Positions 56,093-64,000 of a stretch of DNA of 64,000 bases are shown in pieces (position 1 is the first letter of the stretch; each line of letters starts with the position of its first letter). The translations under genes were made by a program, and so were the position numbers. This DNA comes from an uncultured Bacteroidales bacterium (GTDB lineage Bacteria; Bacteroidota; Bacteroidia; Bacteroidales; Muribaculaceae). Under the pieces are notes generated by a model, which saw only the letters and a list, made by a program, of their open reading frames with translations, was not told the origin of the DNA and did not search any database. The stretch is from NCBI GenBank assembly GCA_902800715.1, contig CADCFN010000012.1, positions 1 to 64,000 of the forward strand, given 5' to 3'.

Positions 56093-56917
56093 GTGAGCAA
56101 TAATAACGACAACAATACGGGCGGCTTTACCCGCTTTCGTGACCGCCATCCCATCCTGGTCAATTCTGTCCTGATGGCACTGGCACTTGTGGCGTTGGGC
56201 TATATCGCCCTGCTGTTTATCGACGTGTTTACCTCTCATGGCCAGCAGGTGCAGGTGCCTGACGTGCGCAATATGCCATTGGAGAAAGCCATCGAAATCC
56301 TCGATGACGCTGGACTGCGTTGGGAAATCAGCGACTCGACCACGTTCTATGAGAACTATAAGCCAGGCACGGTCATCGACCAGGACCCCAAAGCCAAATC
56401 CTATATCAAAAAAATTCGTATCATCTACCTGAGCGTGAACGCAATGCACGCTCCCATCATACCCTTGCCCAAACTGGTTGACCTGCCTGGACGACAAGGT
56501 GCTGCCATGTTGAAAGCTATGGGCTACAAACATGTGGATATCGACAGCGTTCCCAGCGAGATGGCGGGACTTATCCTGCAAGTGACCGTTGATGGCCACA
56601 ACGTGGCACCCAATACTCCCGTCAGCGTGAACAGCCAAATCAAGATTATCGTGGGCGATGGCTCCATTGTGGACCTCAACCCCGAGCAGGTGATTGACCC
56701 GGCGCTGATGGACTCTATCGACGAGGCCAACTACAAGGATGCCCAAGAGACCTACGAGCAAGAAATGAAGGAAGCCCAGGCCCGCGCCGAGCAGGAACGC
56801 CGCAACCAGGAATCTCAAGAAAAGCGCGACAACAAGAAGGACGAGAAGAAGTCTGACAAAGACAAGAAAAAAGACCAGGACAAGAAATCCTCGGACAAGG
56901 ACAAGAAGAAAAACTGA
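56093..56917 (+). CDS. PASTA domain membrane protein
   Basis: A 274-residue protein starting at a GTG. A single membrane helix (about 25-44, NSVLMALALVALGYIALLFI) is followed by about two PASTA domains (45-110, QVQVPDVRNMPLEKAIEILD; and about 125-190, IPLPKLVDLPGRQGAAMLKA). The rest is a charged coiled-coil and a lysine-rich tail (DKKKDQDKKSSDKDKKK). PASTA domains bind peptidoglycan fragments. The kinase usually attached is absent. rluD follows after 6 bp on the same transcript. Confidence 0.88.
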   Translation: MSNNNDNNTGGFTRFRDRHPILVNSVLMALALVALGYIALLFIDVFTSHGQQVQVPDVRNMPLEKAIEILDDAGLRWEISDSTTFYENYKPGTVIDQDPKAKSYIKKIRIIYLSVNAMHAPIIPLPKLVDLPGRQGAAMLKAMGYKHVDIDSVPSEMAGLILQVTVDGHNVAPNTPVSVNSQIKIIVGDGSIVDLNPEQVIDPALMDSIDEANYKDAQETYEQEMKEAQARAEQERRNQESQEKRDNKKDEKKSDKDKKKDQDKKSSDKDKKKN

Positions 56918-56923
56918 CCCGTC

Positions 56924-58027
56924 ATGGCACTTGACGATGAACTGCTCGATGCCGAACTGGAAGCGGGCGGTCAAGAAATACAGTATGACTACAGTGAGCC
57001 CGACTTTACCGAGGACGGGCGAGATTACTGGGAGCACTACCACTATGTGGTGGAGCCAGGTCAGGTCTTGCTGCGCATCGACAAATATCTGGTAGAACGC
57101 ATCAAGGGCACCAGCCGCAACCGTGTGCAGAACGCTGCCGAAGCGCAGTGCATACGCGTCAACGGCCGCCCCGTCAAGAGCAACTACCGCGTTCACCCCG
57201 GCGACGTCATCAGCGTCGTGATGGACAGGCCCCGCTATGAGTGTGAAATCGTCGCTCAGGACATCCCCTTGAATATCGTCTATGAAGACGCCAGCCTGAT
57301 GGTGGTCAACAAGCCCACCGGCATGGTGGTTCATCCGGGACACGGCAACTTCGACGGTACGCTCGTCAATGCCCTGGCGTGGCATTTCAAGGACAACCCC
57401 GACTATGACGTGACCGACCCGCGCCTGGGCCTCGTTCACCGCATCGACAAGGATACCAGCGGCCTGTTGGTCATCGCCAAGACGCCCAATGCCAAGACAT
57501 CACTCGGCGCCCAGTTCTTCAAGAAGACCACCAAGCGTCAGTACATAGCCGTCGTGTGGGGCGAAATGAAGCAGGAGGACGGAACTGTTACGGGCAACAT
57601 CGGGCGCGACCCGCGCGACCGCGTGCTGATGAAAGTTTTTCCTGACGGAGACCAAGGCAAACACGCCGTCACCCATTGGCACACCGTCGAGAACCTCGCC
57701 CATGTGGCCGTCGTGCGCTGCCAGCTGGAAACAGGCCGCACCCACCAGATACGCGTCCACATGAAGCACATCGGGCATCCGCTGTTTAACGATGCCCGCT
57801 ATGGCGGCGACCAGATTCTGCGTGGTAACCGCTCTTCCAGTTACGCCCAATTCATCCACAACTGCTTCGAACTGTGCCCCCGCCAAGCCCTCCACGCCAA
57901 AACATTAGGCTTCGTCCACCCCGAGACCGGCGAGCAGATGGACTTCGACAGCGACCTCCCTGCCGACATGGCTGCCCTCATCACCAAGTGGGAAGACTAC
58001 GCCCGCAACCTCGCCAGCAAACCATAA
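56924..58027 (+). CDS. rluD: RluD-type 23S rRNA pseudouridine synthase
   Basis: A 367-residue pseudouridine synthase of the RluA/RluD family, modifying 23S rRNA uridines in the large subunit. An S4 RNA-binding domain (about 46-110, LLRIDKYLVERIKGTSRNRV) precedes the catalytic domain with Asp175 in GLVHRIDKDTSGLLVIAK. RTHQIRVHMKHIGHPLFNDA is also diagnostic. The acidic N-terminal extension of about 45 residues is usual in Bacteroidota. It is the second gene of the PASTA operon (6 bp gap). Confidence 0.95.
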   Translation: MALDDELLDAELEAGGQEIQYDYSEPDFTEDGRDYWEHYHYVVEPGQVLLRIDKYLVERIKGTSRNRVQNAAEAQCIRVNGRPVKSNYRVHPGDVISVVMDRPRYECEIVAQDIPLNIVYEDASLMVVNKPTGMVVHPGHGNFDGTLVNALAWHFKDNPDYDVTDPRLGLVHRIDKDTSGLLVIAKTPNAKTSLGAQFFKKTTKRQYIAVVWGEMKQEDGTVTGNIGRDPRDRVLMKVFPDGDQGKHAVTHWHTVENLAHVAVVRCQLETGRTHQIRVHMKHIGHPLFNDARYGGDQILRGNRSSSYAQFIHNCFELCPRQALHAKTLGFVHPETGEQMDFDSDLPADMAALITKWEDYARNLASKP

Positions 58028-58304
58028 AGATTTTTGGGGTAGCGGATATTTTTGCTAAAAAATCTCGGGGAAATAAACTTTATTTCTGATTTTGCGCTGT
58101 AAATCATTAAAAGTAACGCATCGAAGAACCCTTCTTCATCGCTGCCTGTTTTGGATAAACTTGGCTGCGCCTCAGCAAATCGAGCTAGCTCGTTTGCTTT
58201 CAACTTGCACAAGTTTTCCGTTTATCGTAACTACCATAAGAAATCGCGGTTGGATTCCCGCAAAGGTAATCCAACCGCTTATTCCTTGAAAAGACGCAGC
58301 ATTA
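58028..58304. other. Gene-free stretch with a bulged inverted repeat
   Basis: No supported gene. At 58175-58197 GCAAA-CGAGCT / AGCTCG-TTTGC form a bulged inverted repeat inside a GC-richer segment (58120-58210). An AT-rich pair AGATTTTT / AAAAATCT at 58027-58064 may end the rluD transcript. Confidence 0.5.
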
Positions 58305-58583
58305 TTAGAGATTTTCCTTTTTCTGCCAGCCACACTGATATCTATTGCGAACATTGAAGTGCAAATAACGATCACTCCTGAGGAGTTTTTTCAGTTTCGA
58401 TGGCCTCAAATCATCTTCAGCAATATAGAATCGGTCCTTTTCCTCCCAGACATTACTTGCATCATTATATTTGTCATCCAGCTCTTTTGCCGCATCAAAT
58501 GCGTCTTCGTATGAGTTGTATTTACCAATCTCACGTTGAAACACATCAGTAACATGCCATAGGATATATTGTTTCTGTTCCAT
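58305..58583 (-). CDS. Small hypothetical protein of 92 residues
   Basis: It encodes MEQKQYILWHVTDVFQREIG, followed by YEDAFDAAKELDDKYNDASN and DRFYIAEDDLRPSKLKKLLR. It is charged, mainly helical, with no signal or membrane segment and no recognised family. Start codon at 58583; a near-consensus -7 box GACCTTTG (minus strand, 58614-58607) lies about 24 bp before it, which supports a real gene. Confidence 0.6.
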   Translation of the reverse strand: MEQKQYILWHVTDVFQREIGKYNSYEDAFDAAKELDDKYNDASNVWEEKDRFYIAEDDLRPSKLKKLLRSDRYLHFNVRNRYQCGWQKKENL

Positions 58584-58713
58584 TTCTTATTTCTCAATTA
58601 CTCACGCAAAGGTCGCGATTCTTCGCTAAACTCTCATTTGCTTTTACTTTTCGATGATTTAAAGGACGCTGATACTCGTTCTGCTGATTCATGATGTCGG
58701 CAGCACTGGGGTA

Positions 58714-60366
58714 TTACAGCGACTTGATATCTCCAGAGCTCTCAGGCATCAAATAACGGGTGCCAGTGTCCTTGCTGATTTGTTCACGGAACTGCTGGTC
58801 ATAGCCAGGTGTCGTATAGCGCCCAGGAACGACGACACCATTCTCTGATGGCTTCATAATCTGGTCGTTGTGCTTCACGGCGATGAGGCGGAAGAGCTTG
58901 TCCCAACGCTGCATCATCCGGGTGGTGTAGTCAGCACTCTTGCTGGTGAGGTAGCTGACGCGCTCACGCTTGGTGAGCGGCTCTATGTCTTTCAATACCT
59001 GCGCCTGATCGGCAGCGTAGAAGTCTTCCAACTCCTGTTGCGCCTCACGCAGGTCGCCTATCATGGCGCTGTAGCGCGGATAAATCATGTTGGCCACCAG
59101 ATTGTTCATCCAGAAAGCGCTGTGCTCGCTGAACTCGTTGTTCACGTTGTTCTCACGGCGAAAGGCTTCGGGCACCTCATTCACGCAGCAATACACAGGC
59201 ACATAGGCTATCATGTTGGCATCGTCGCAGTTGAAGTACATGATGCCTCCCACCTCGTCGGGTAGCCAGCTGCGGAGCTGTGATACCAGCGTGAAACCCG
59301 ACTGCGGAGTGCCGATGGCACGCTCACGGAAGTAGCTCTTTCCATCGACTTCCCAGTTCATGGGCAGCGGGCGGTAAGGTGAACTCCAAGGTCCTGCACT
59401 CACGTCGGCGGTCATGTCGAGCGGAGTGCCCTCGTAATGGTCGCGCATGTCATTCATGATGTCACGCACCGACAACTTTCGGTCGGGCTTGATGTAGAGC
59501 GGCAGATGGTCGCATACGTCATGCTGACCGTTGATGTAGGGCAGGTATTTGTCCATCTCCGCCTGGTCGTAGTGGTGGCGGAAGAAACTCCACACACGGG
59601 CATCGGCATAGCGCACGGATGAGAAGGAAATAGGACAATAAGCATCGCGGAAGCTGAAGTCCGAGTCCTTGCCACTGAAATAGCCTTTCTCTCGTGCAAA
59701 GGAAATCACATCCTTGGAATACAGGCAGTTCTTGGGGTCCTTCAACGGGAACTGGCGTATGCGGGAGAGATTGGCATGGGCACAGATGCAATCGTCAGGG
59801 ATGCGAACGGCTACCCACACGGCACCTTTCACACCAGGTCCCTTACCAATGATTTCGAGAATCCAGGCCTCGTTCTTGTCGCACACGGTGATTGTCTCTC
59901 CCGTGCTGCTGTAACTATACTGCTGCACAAGGTCGGTCATGATGATAATCGCCTCGCGTGCCGTGGCTGCACGCTCCAGTCCCAGATGCATCATGGTGAA
60001 ATAGTCGAGCAATCCTTCAGGGTTCTGCAACTCCAGGCGGCCATCAAAGGTGGTTTCCACGATGCTCACCTGCTTCTCATTGATAAAGCCGATGACGTCA
60101 TAGGTATATTCCACTTGAGGGACATAGCCTCTCACGGCACCCCTGCCCCACTCTCGGATGGCAATCATCTCGTCTTTGTCATGCCTGCCGCCTGGAGTGC
60201 GCGACAAGGAGCCGGCAAAGCCATAGCCATCACAATTATAGGTACAAATCACTGAGCCATCTGCCGAGGCCGCTTTTCCAACGATAAGATTGGTACATGC
60301 CCATGACTGTGTGACTGCCAGCGTCAACATCGCCACAAATAAAGAGAGAAATCGTTTCATTTTCAT
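58714..60366 (-). CDS. C69 family dipeptidase
   Basis: A 550-residue exported peptidase of the C69 (N-terminal nucleophile) family, related to PepD. The signal peptide (MKMKRFLSLFVAMLTLAVTQ) is removed to expose the nucleophile Cys24 in SWACTNLIVGKAASADGSVI. Downstream motifs EWGRGAVRGYVPQVEYTYDV, TVCDKNEAWILEIIGKGP and HANLSRIRQF match the family. Such enzymes hydrolyse dipeptides with broad specificity in the periplasm. A -7 box TACCTTTG (minus strand, 60396-60389) is near its start; it is divergent from the acyltransferase gene. Confidence 0.93.
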   Translation of the reverse strand: MKMKRFLSLFVAMLTLAVTQSWACTNLIVGKAASADGSVICTYNCDGYGFAGSLSRTPGGRHDKDEMIAIREWGRGAVRGYVPQVEYTYDVIGFINEKQVSIVETTFDGRLELQNPEGLLDYFTMMHLGLERAATAREAIIIMTDLVQQYSYSSTGETITVCDKNEAWILEIIGKGPGVKGAVWVAVRIPDDCICAHANLSRIRQFPLKDPKNCLYSKDVISFAREKGYFSGKDSDFSFRDAYCPISFSSVRYADARVWSFFRHHYDQAEMDKYLPYINGQHDVCDHLPLYIKPDRKLSVRDIMNDMRDHYEGTPLDMTADVSAGPWSSPYRPLPMNWEVDGKSYFRERAIGTPQSGFTLVSQLRSWLPDEVGGIMYFNCDDANMIAYVPVYCCVNEVPEAFRRENNVNNEFSEHSAFWMNNLVANMIYPRYSAMIGDLREAQQELEDFYAADQAQVLKDIEPLTKRERVSYLTSKSADYTTRMMQRWDKLFRLIAVKHNDQIMKPSENGVVVPGRYTTPGYDQQFREQISKDTGTRYLMPESSGDIKSL

Positions 60367-60396
60367 ATTGTCGTTTTTTCTATAGGGACAAAGGTA

Positions 60397-60716
60397 GCGA
60401 AAAAAACGCTAAACACTTCATTTTCTCTTAGATTTGGATATAATCCGTAGCGCCTAAGCTATTGATGTGAACTTTATTGCCTTCGGCTTGCACATTTTTT
60501 CAGTAATTCGGATAAATCGTTCACGCTCGACTATGCTCATGTGAGCACGGCATTGCCCTTGCGGGTGAAGGGACCATTGCAACCAAGTAATTATTTTGAA
60601 AAACCAGTAAGAAAATTGGCGTTTTCTTAGAGTTTTACTATCTTTGTGGTTTGAAGAATAATAGACAATAAACCTGAGGGGCGTTGAGGCGTCTCCATAA
60701 AATCACTCAAACCACT
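60397..60716. other. Intergenic region between the C69 dipeptidase and acyltransferase genes
   Basis: About 320 bp with promoters at both ends but no supported gene. Short complementary segments such as GCTCATGTGAGC near 60536-60547 are seen; nothing else. Confidence 0.5.
60615..60646 (+). promoter_or_regulatory. Promoter of the acyltransferase gene
   Basis: ATTG (60615-60618), 20 bp, TATCTTTG (60639-60646), about 70 bp before the ATG at 60717. Confidence 0.7.
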
Positions 60717-61898
60717 ATGATAGAGAACGAGAACATTCCCATTCCTGTGGAGTATCAGGACATCTGCCCGATTCCTGATAAGGATTTCCAGACTGCAATG
60801 ACCATCCTGGTTCAAGAGCCCGGTTTCCAAAAAATTGTGGCTATGGCATTGCCCAACTACAAGTACTCTGAGTTCAAGCATGTACTGCTGGGCATCAACT
60901 CCAAACACGAGTTCCAGGTCAAGGTGATGAAGCCCTTTATCGAGGGTCTGATGGCCAAGACGGGCACGACGCTCACCACAAGCGGTACCGAAAACCTGGA
61001 CAAGGAAGTGCCTTACACCTTTGTCACCAATCACCGCGACATCGTGCTCGACTCGGCACAGTTGAGCTACCTGCTCATCAAGGGCGGCCGTGACGCGTGC
61101 GAAATCGCCATCGGCAACAACCTGCTCATCTATGACTGGATTACCAAACTGGTGCGCATGAACAAGAGCTTTATCGTGAAGCGCAACCTGGGCCGCATCC
61201 AGACGTTGACTGCCGCCGTTCAGCTGTCAGGATACATGCACTTTGCCGTCGAGCAGAAACGCTCCTCGCTGTGGATTGCCCAGCGCGAGGGCCGCTGCAA
61301 GGATAGCAACGACCGCACCCAGGAGAGCCTGATCAAGATGCTCGCCTACGGCAATCGCGACAAGTCGTTCATCGAGAGCCTCAAGGAACTGAACATCGCA
61401 CCCATCTCCATCAGCTATGAGTATGACCCGAACGACTACCTCAAGGCCAAGGAGTTCCTGTGCAAGAGCAAGAATCCCAACTGGCGCAAGGCGCCCGAGG
61501 ATGACCTCATCAGCATGAAGACCGGCATCATCGGCCACAAGGGCGAGGTACACTATGCCTTCACACCCTGCATCAACGAGGAGTTGGACAATATTCCCGA
61601 GGGTCTCGACAAGTTCCTCGAGGTGGACCGCGTGTGCGCTATCATCGACCACGCCATCCATCAGAACTACAAGATTTACAAGACCAACTACATCGCCCAT
61701 GACATCCTATTTGACGACAAGCACTTTGCCGACAAATACACGCAGGAGGAACGCGAGGCATTCGAACAGTACCTCTCGAGCCAGATTGACAAGACCGAGG
61801 GCATCAAGCTGAGCGAAGCTGACCGTTTCTACATGTACAACAAGATGTTGCAGATGTACAGCAACCCGCTGAGCAACTACCTGGAAGCAACCAAGTAA
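60717..61898 (+). CDS. 1-acylglycerol-3-phosphate acyltransferase-like protein
   Basis: A 393-residue acyltransferase of the PlsC/PlsB-like superfamily predicted to acylate a glycerophosphate or related acceptor. The catalytic His106 with nearby Asp108/Asp112 is in TNHRDIVLDSAQL, so the spacing differs by one residue from the classical HX4D; RRNLGRI-like and AQREGRCKDSNDRTQES form the second motif. Start codon at 60717 is preferred over an in-frame ATG at 60684. Downstream genes (metallophosphoesterase, tex) follow on the same strand behind repeat-rich leaders. Confidence 0.85.
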   Translation: MIENENIPIPVEYQDICPIPDKDFQTAMTILVQEPGFQKIVAMALPNYKYSEFKHVLLGINSKHEFQVKVMKPFIEGLMAKTGTTLTTSGTENLDKEVPYTFVTNHRDIVLDSAQLSYLLIKGGRDACEIAIGNNLLIYDWITKLVRMNKSFIVKRNLGRIQTLTAAVQLSGYMHFAVEQKRSSLWIAQREGRCKDSNDRTQESLIKMLAYGNRDKSFIESLKELNIAPISISYEYDPNDYLKAKEFLCKSKNPNWRKAPEDDLISMKTGIIGHKGEVHYAFTPCINEELDNIPEGLDKFLEVDRVCAIIDHAIHQNYKIYKTNYIAHDILFDDKHFADKYTQEEREAFEQYLSSQIDKTEGIKLSEADRFYMYNKMLQMYSNPLSNYLEATK

Positions 61899-61937
61899 TT
61901 AGTTAAGTTAGGAGTTAGGAGTTTGAAGTTTGGGGTT

Positions 61938-61988
61938 AAACTGACAACTGACAACTGACGACTGATAACTGAAAACTGACAACTGAAA
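61938..61988 (+). repeat. CTGA-rich leader repeat before the metallophosphoesterase gene
   Basis: AACTGACAACTGACAACTGA-type tandem units on the sense strand, ending about 11 bp before the ATG. Confidence 0.75.
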
Positions 61989-61999
61989 GCTAAAAAAGG

Positions 62000-63175
62000 A
62001 TGAAAATTCACTGGTTAGGATTAATCGTCGTGGCGGTGCTCTGCATCGCCATAGACGTTTATATCTGCCGAAGGTTGCGTCGCACTGGGTACCGCTGGTC
62101 CTCATGGTTCAACGCCGTGCTGGCGATATTTACCGCTGGACTTGCTACCGGTGTAGCCGTCATGCCCCTGAGCGATGCCACAACCTCCAACAGCACTTTT
62201 GTCACGGGACAGTACATGCTCTATACCTTCTTTGCCATTCTAGCGCCCGTAATGCTGGGAACGCTGATATATGGCATCGGACGGCTCATCAAGCAACGGT
62301 GGATGACGGTGTGCGCCTTTGTTGTCGCGGCACTCGTGTTCGGCGTGATGTGGTGGGGAGCAATCGTCACGCCTGGCAAAATCGAAGTGAAAGAGGTGGA
62401 ACTGGCATTTGACCGCTTGCCCGATGCCTTCGACGGCTACCGCATCGTGCAGTGGAGCGACGCCCACCTGGGCACCTACAACGGACGCACCGCCATTGTC
62501 GAGCGACAGATACAGACCATCAACAACCTGCATCCTGACATGATTTGCTTCACGGGCGACCTTGTGAGCCGCAAGACCGATGAAGCCCTGCCCTACCGTG
62601 ACCTGCTGGCTCAGTTGCATGCGCCCGACGGCGTGTTCTCGGTGCTAGGCAACCATGACTATGACAACTATGTGAATTGGAAGAATGAGAGCGACAAACT
62701 CGCTGACCGCAAGGCCCTGTGTGATCTGCAAGAAAAGGCGGGCTGGCGGTTGCTCAACGATGACTATGCCATCATCCGCCGCGGTGACCAGCAGATAGTG
62801 CTCATCGGAACCGAGAACTTCGGCGACCATCCGTTTGAAAAGCGTGGTAACCTCGCCAAAGCCTACAGTGGGCTGAATGATGGCAACTTCAAAATCGAGC
62901 TGCAACACAATCCCTATGCATGGCGCGCCAACACACTGACCAACAGTAATATAGACCTAATGCTGGCGGGACATACCCACGCTTGGCAAATCATGCTCAC
63001 ATTGGGCAACTGGCGCTGGTCGCCGGCATGCCTGCGCTACCCCGAATGGGGTGGAGCCTACAACGAGGGTAACCGCTGGCTGTATGTCAACATCGGCACT
63101 GGCATGGTGGGTCCGCCCATGCGCATCGGTGCCACACCCGAAATCACCGTTATCACCCTTCGCAAAAAACGCTAA
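62000..63175 (+). CDS. Membrane-anchored metallophosphoesterase
   Basis: A 391-residue protein with three to four N-terminal membrane helices (about 1-130) and a C-terminal calcineurin-like phosphoesterase domain. Metal motifs are SDAHLG (about 151-156), CFTGDLVSR, VLGNHDYDN and the final GHTHAWQ. The layout matches YkuE/UDP-diacylglucosamine-like phosphohydrolases of the envelope, but the substrate is not determined. tex follows after 50 bp. Confidence 0.9.
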   Translation: MKIHWLGLIVVAVLCIAIDVYICRRLRRTGYRWSSWFNAVLAIFTAGLATGVAVMPLSDATTSNSTFVTGQYMLYTFFAILAPVMLGTLIYGIGRLIKQRWMTVCAFVVAALVFGVMWWGAIVTPGKIEVKEVELAFDRLPDAFDGYRIVQWSDAHLGTYNGRTAIVERQIQTINNLHPDMICFTGDLVSRKTDEALPYRDLLAQLHAPDGVFSVLGNHDYDNYVNWKNESDKLADRKALCDLQEKAGWRLLNDDYAIIRRGDQQIVLIGTENFGDHPFEKRGNLAKAYSGLNDGNFKIELQHNPYAWRANTLTNSNIDLMLAGHTHAWQIMLTLGNWRWSPACLRYPEWGGAYNEGNRWLYVNIGTGMVGPPMRIGATPEITVITLRKKR

Positions 63176-63190
63176 AAGTGAGGAGTTAGG

Positions 63191-63220
63191 ACTGTAAACT
63201 GACAACTGAAAACTGACAAC
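63191..63220 (+). repeat. CTGA-rich leader repeat before tex
   Basis: AACTGACAACTGAAAACTGA-type repeat on the sense strand, about 7 bp before the tex ATG. Confidence 0.75.
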
Positions 63221-63226
63221 TAAAAA

Positions 63227-64000
63227 ATGGCCGACAAACTATCGACGCTCATTTCCCAAGAGCTCAACATACCCATCAACCAAGTGGCAGGCACCGTCAA
63301 TCTGCTCGATGACGGAGCGACCATCCCTTTCATCAGCCGTTACCGCAAGGAGGTGACTGGCAATCTAGACGACTTTTCCATCCAGTCTATCGACCAGCGC
63401 TTGCGCTATTACCGTGAGTTGGAGAAACGCCGTGCCACCATCCTCAAGACCATCGAGGCGCAGGACAAACTCACGCCCGAATTGGCCGACCGCATCAACA
63501 ACTGCTGGGATGCCAACATGCTGGAGGACATCTACCTGCCCTTCAAACCCAAGCGCAAAACCCGCGCCGAAGCGGCCCGACAGTTGGGTCTGGAACCGCT
63601 CGCCAAAATCATCATGGCACAGCGCGGTGGCAACATCGAGGAGCGTGCCCGACAGTTTGTTGACGGTGACAAGGTGCCCGATACCGATGCCGCCATCACT
63701 GGGGCTCAAGACATCATCGCCGAGTGGGTAAGCGAGAACGAGGCAGTGCGCAACGCCGTGAGACGCGGGTTCAAGTATGACGCGCGACTGGTATCCCACT
63801 TCGTCAAGGGAAAAGAGATTGAGGGCCGCAACTATGAGAACTATTATGAGTACTCGATGCCGCTCAAGCGCGTGTCCAGCCACCAGTTGCTGGCCATCCG
63901 CCGTGGTGAGAAAGAAGGTTTCCTTAAGGTGGGCATCGAAATCAACGATGACCGCACACTCGACAACATCGCTCGCATCGTAGTCAAGGGCAACGGCGAG
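63227..64000 (+). CDS. tex: Tex-type RNA-binding transcriptional accessory protein, 3' partial
   Basis: The N-terminal 258 codons of Tex run off the right edge. MADKLSTLISQELNIPINQV, TIPFISRYRKEVTGNLDDF, LEDIYLPFKPKRKTRAEAAR and YEYSMPLKRVSSHQLLAIRR are diagnostic. Tex is a transcription-linked RNA-binding protein with a helix-rich N-terminal part, a YqgF-like nuclease fold and a C-terminal S1 domain; only the first part is in the window. The gene is on the same strand as the metallophosphoesterase. Confidence 0.95.
   Translation, partial: MADKLSTLISQELNIPINQVAGTVNLLDDGATIPFISRYRKEVTGNLDDFSIQSIDQRLRYYRELEKRRATILKTIEAQDKLTPELADRINNCWDANMLEDIYLPFKPKRKTRAEAARQLGLEPLAKIIMAQRGGNIEERARQFVDGDKVPDTDAAITGAQDIIAEWVSENEAVRNAVRRGFKYDARLVSHFVKGKEIEGRNYENYYEYSMPLKRVSSHQLLAIRRGEKEGFLKVGIEINDDRTLDNIARIVVKGNGE

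Noticed and set aside
56069-57439. 456-codon minus-strand open frame over the PASTA and rluD genes
   Set aside because: Antisense shadow with low-complexity Val/Leu/Phe runs opposite the lysine-rich tail.

Overview
The window looks like chromosome from a member of the Bacteroidales (phylum Bacteroidota). The evidence is the recurrent TTTG / TAnnTTTG promoter pair with about 19-21 bp between the boxes, the near absence of Shine-Dalgarno sequences, the rpmB-rpmG-DUF4295 cluster, and families typical of the group (BspA-type leucine-rich repeat protein, DUF4421, DUF3332, O/P-type porin, C69 dipeptidase, secreted proteins with short sorting-like tails). The dockerin-like calcium-binding repeats and roughly balanced base composition would fit Muribaculaceae, but that family call is an inference. 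No rRNA, tRNA, CRISPR array, prophage or complete insertion sequence was seen.

Layout. 1-4.0 kb: 3' part of a damaged isocitrate dehydrogenase gene, a REP-type Y1 transposase carrying a DprA-like C-terminal domain with two palindromes in front of it, and a large secreted protein. Two nearly identical terminator hairpins bracket the last two genes. 4.2-14.1 kb: CorA, an envelope block on the minus strand (DUF3332 lipoprotein, lytic transglycosylase, CdsA), nucleoside phosphorylase, a thioesterase-dprA operon and an M16 protease. 14.3-15.3 kb: DUF4295, rpmG (interrupted by a 26-bp tandem duplication) and rpmB behind a leader of about 350 nt. 15.4-18.8 kb: a dockerin-type exported protein and an almost gene-free accessory stretch with an array of hairpin + start-codon modules, two tiny ORFs and a strong small-RNA candidate. 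18.8-28.5 kb: winged-helix protein, CinA, lipoprotein, M48 protease, thioredoxin-like protein, a YhcG-type nuclease and TsaD. 28.5-35.2 kb: DUF4421, TamB and glutamine-dependent NAD synthetase. 35.4-42.8 kb: small exported proteins, MutY, BspA-like protein, a second large secreted protein, a beta-flower repeat protein and a porin. 42.8-52.9 kb: Dcu transporter, DUF169, esterase, DedA-like protein, a second YhcG nuclease, LUD protein, KdsB and a GH2 beta-galactosidase. 53-64 kb: CDF transporter, AAA/DUF4143 ATPase with a phased operator-like array, PASTA protein + RluD, C69 dipeptidase, acyltransferase, metallophosphoesterase and the start of Tex.

Most genes are housekeeping or envelope functions: phospholipid synthesis (CdsA, acyltransferase), outer-membrane building (TamB, KdsB), murein turnover, DNA uptake and repair (DprA, CinA, MutY), and translation (bL28, bL33, RluD, TsaD). 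The less ordinary material is non-coding: the hairpin array at 16.7-17.4 kb, the orphan small RNA at 18.55 kb, the three phased palindromes before the AAA ATPase, the RAYT with its palindromes, a perfect 28-bp palindrome fused to the beta-galactosidase stop codon, and CTGA-rich repeats forming the 5' leaders of several genes. Two conserved genes (icd, rpmG) are broken by length changes, which may be real or may be assembly faults.
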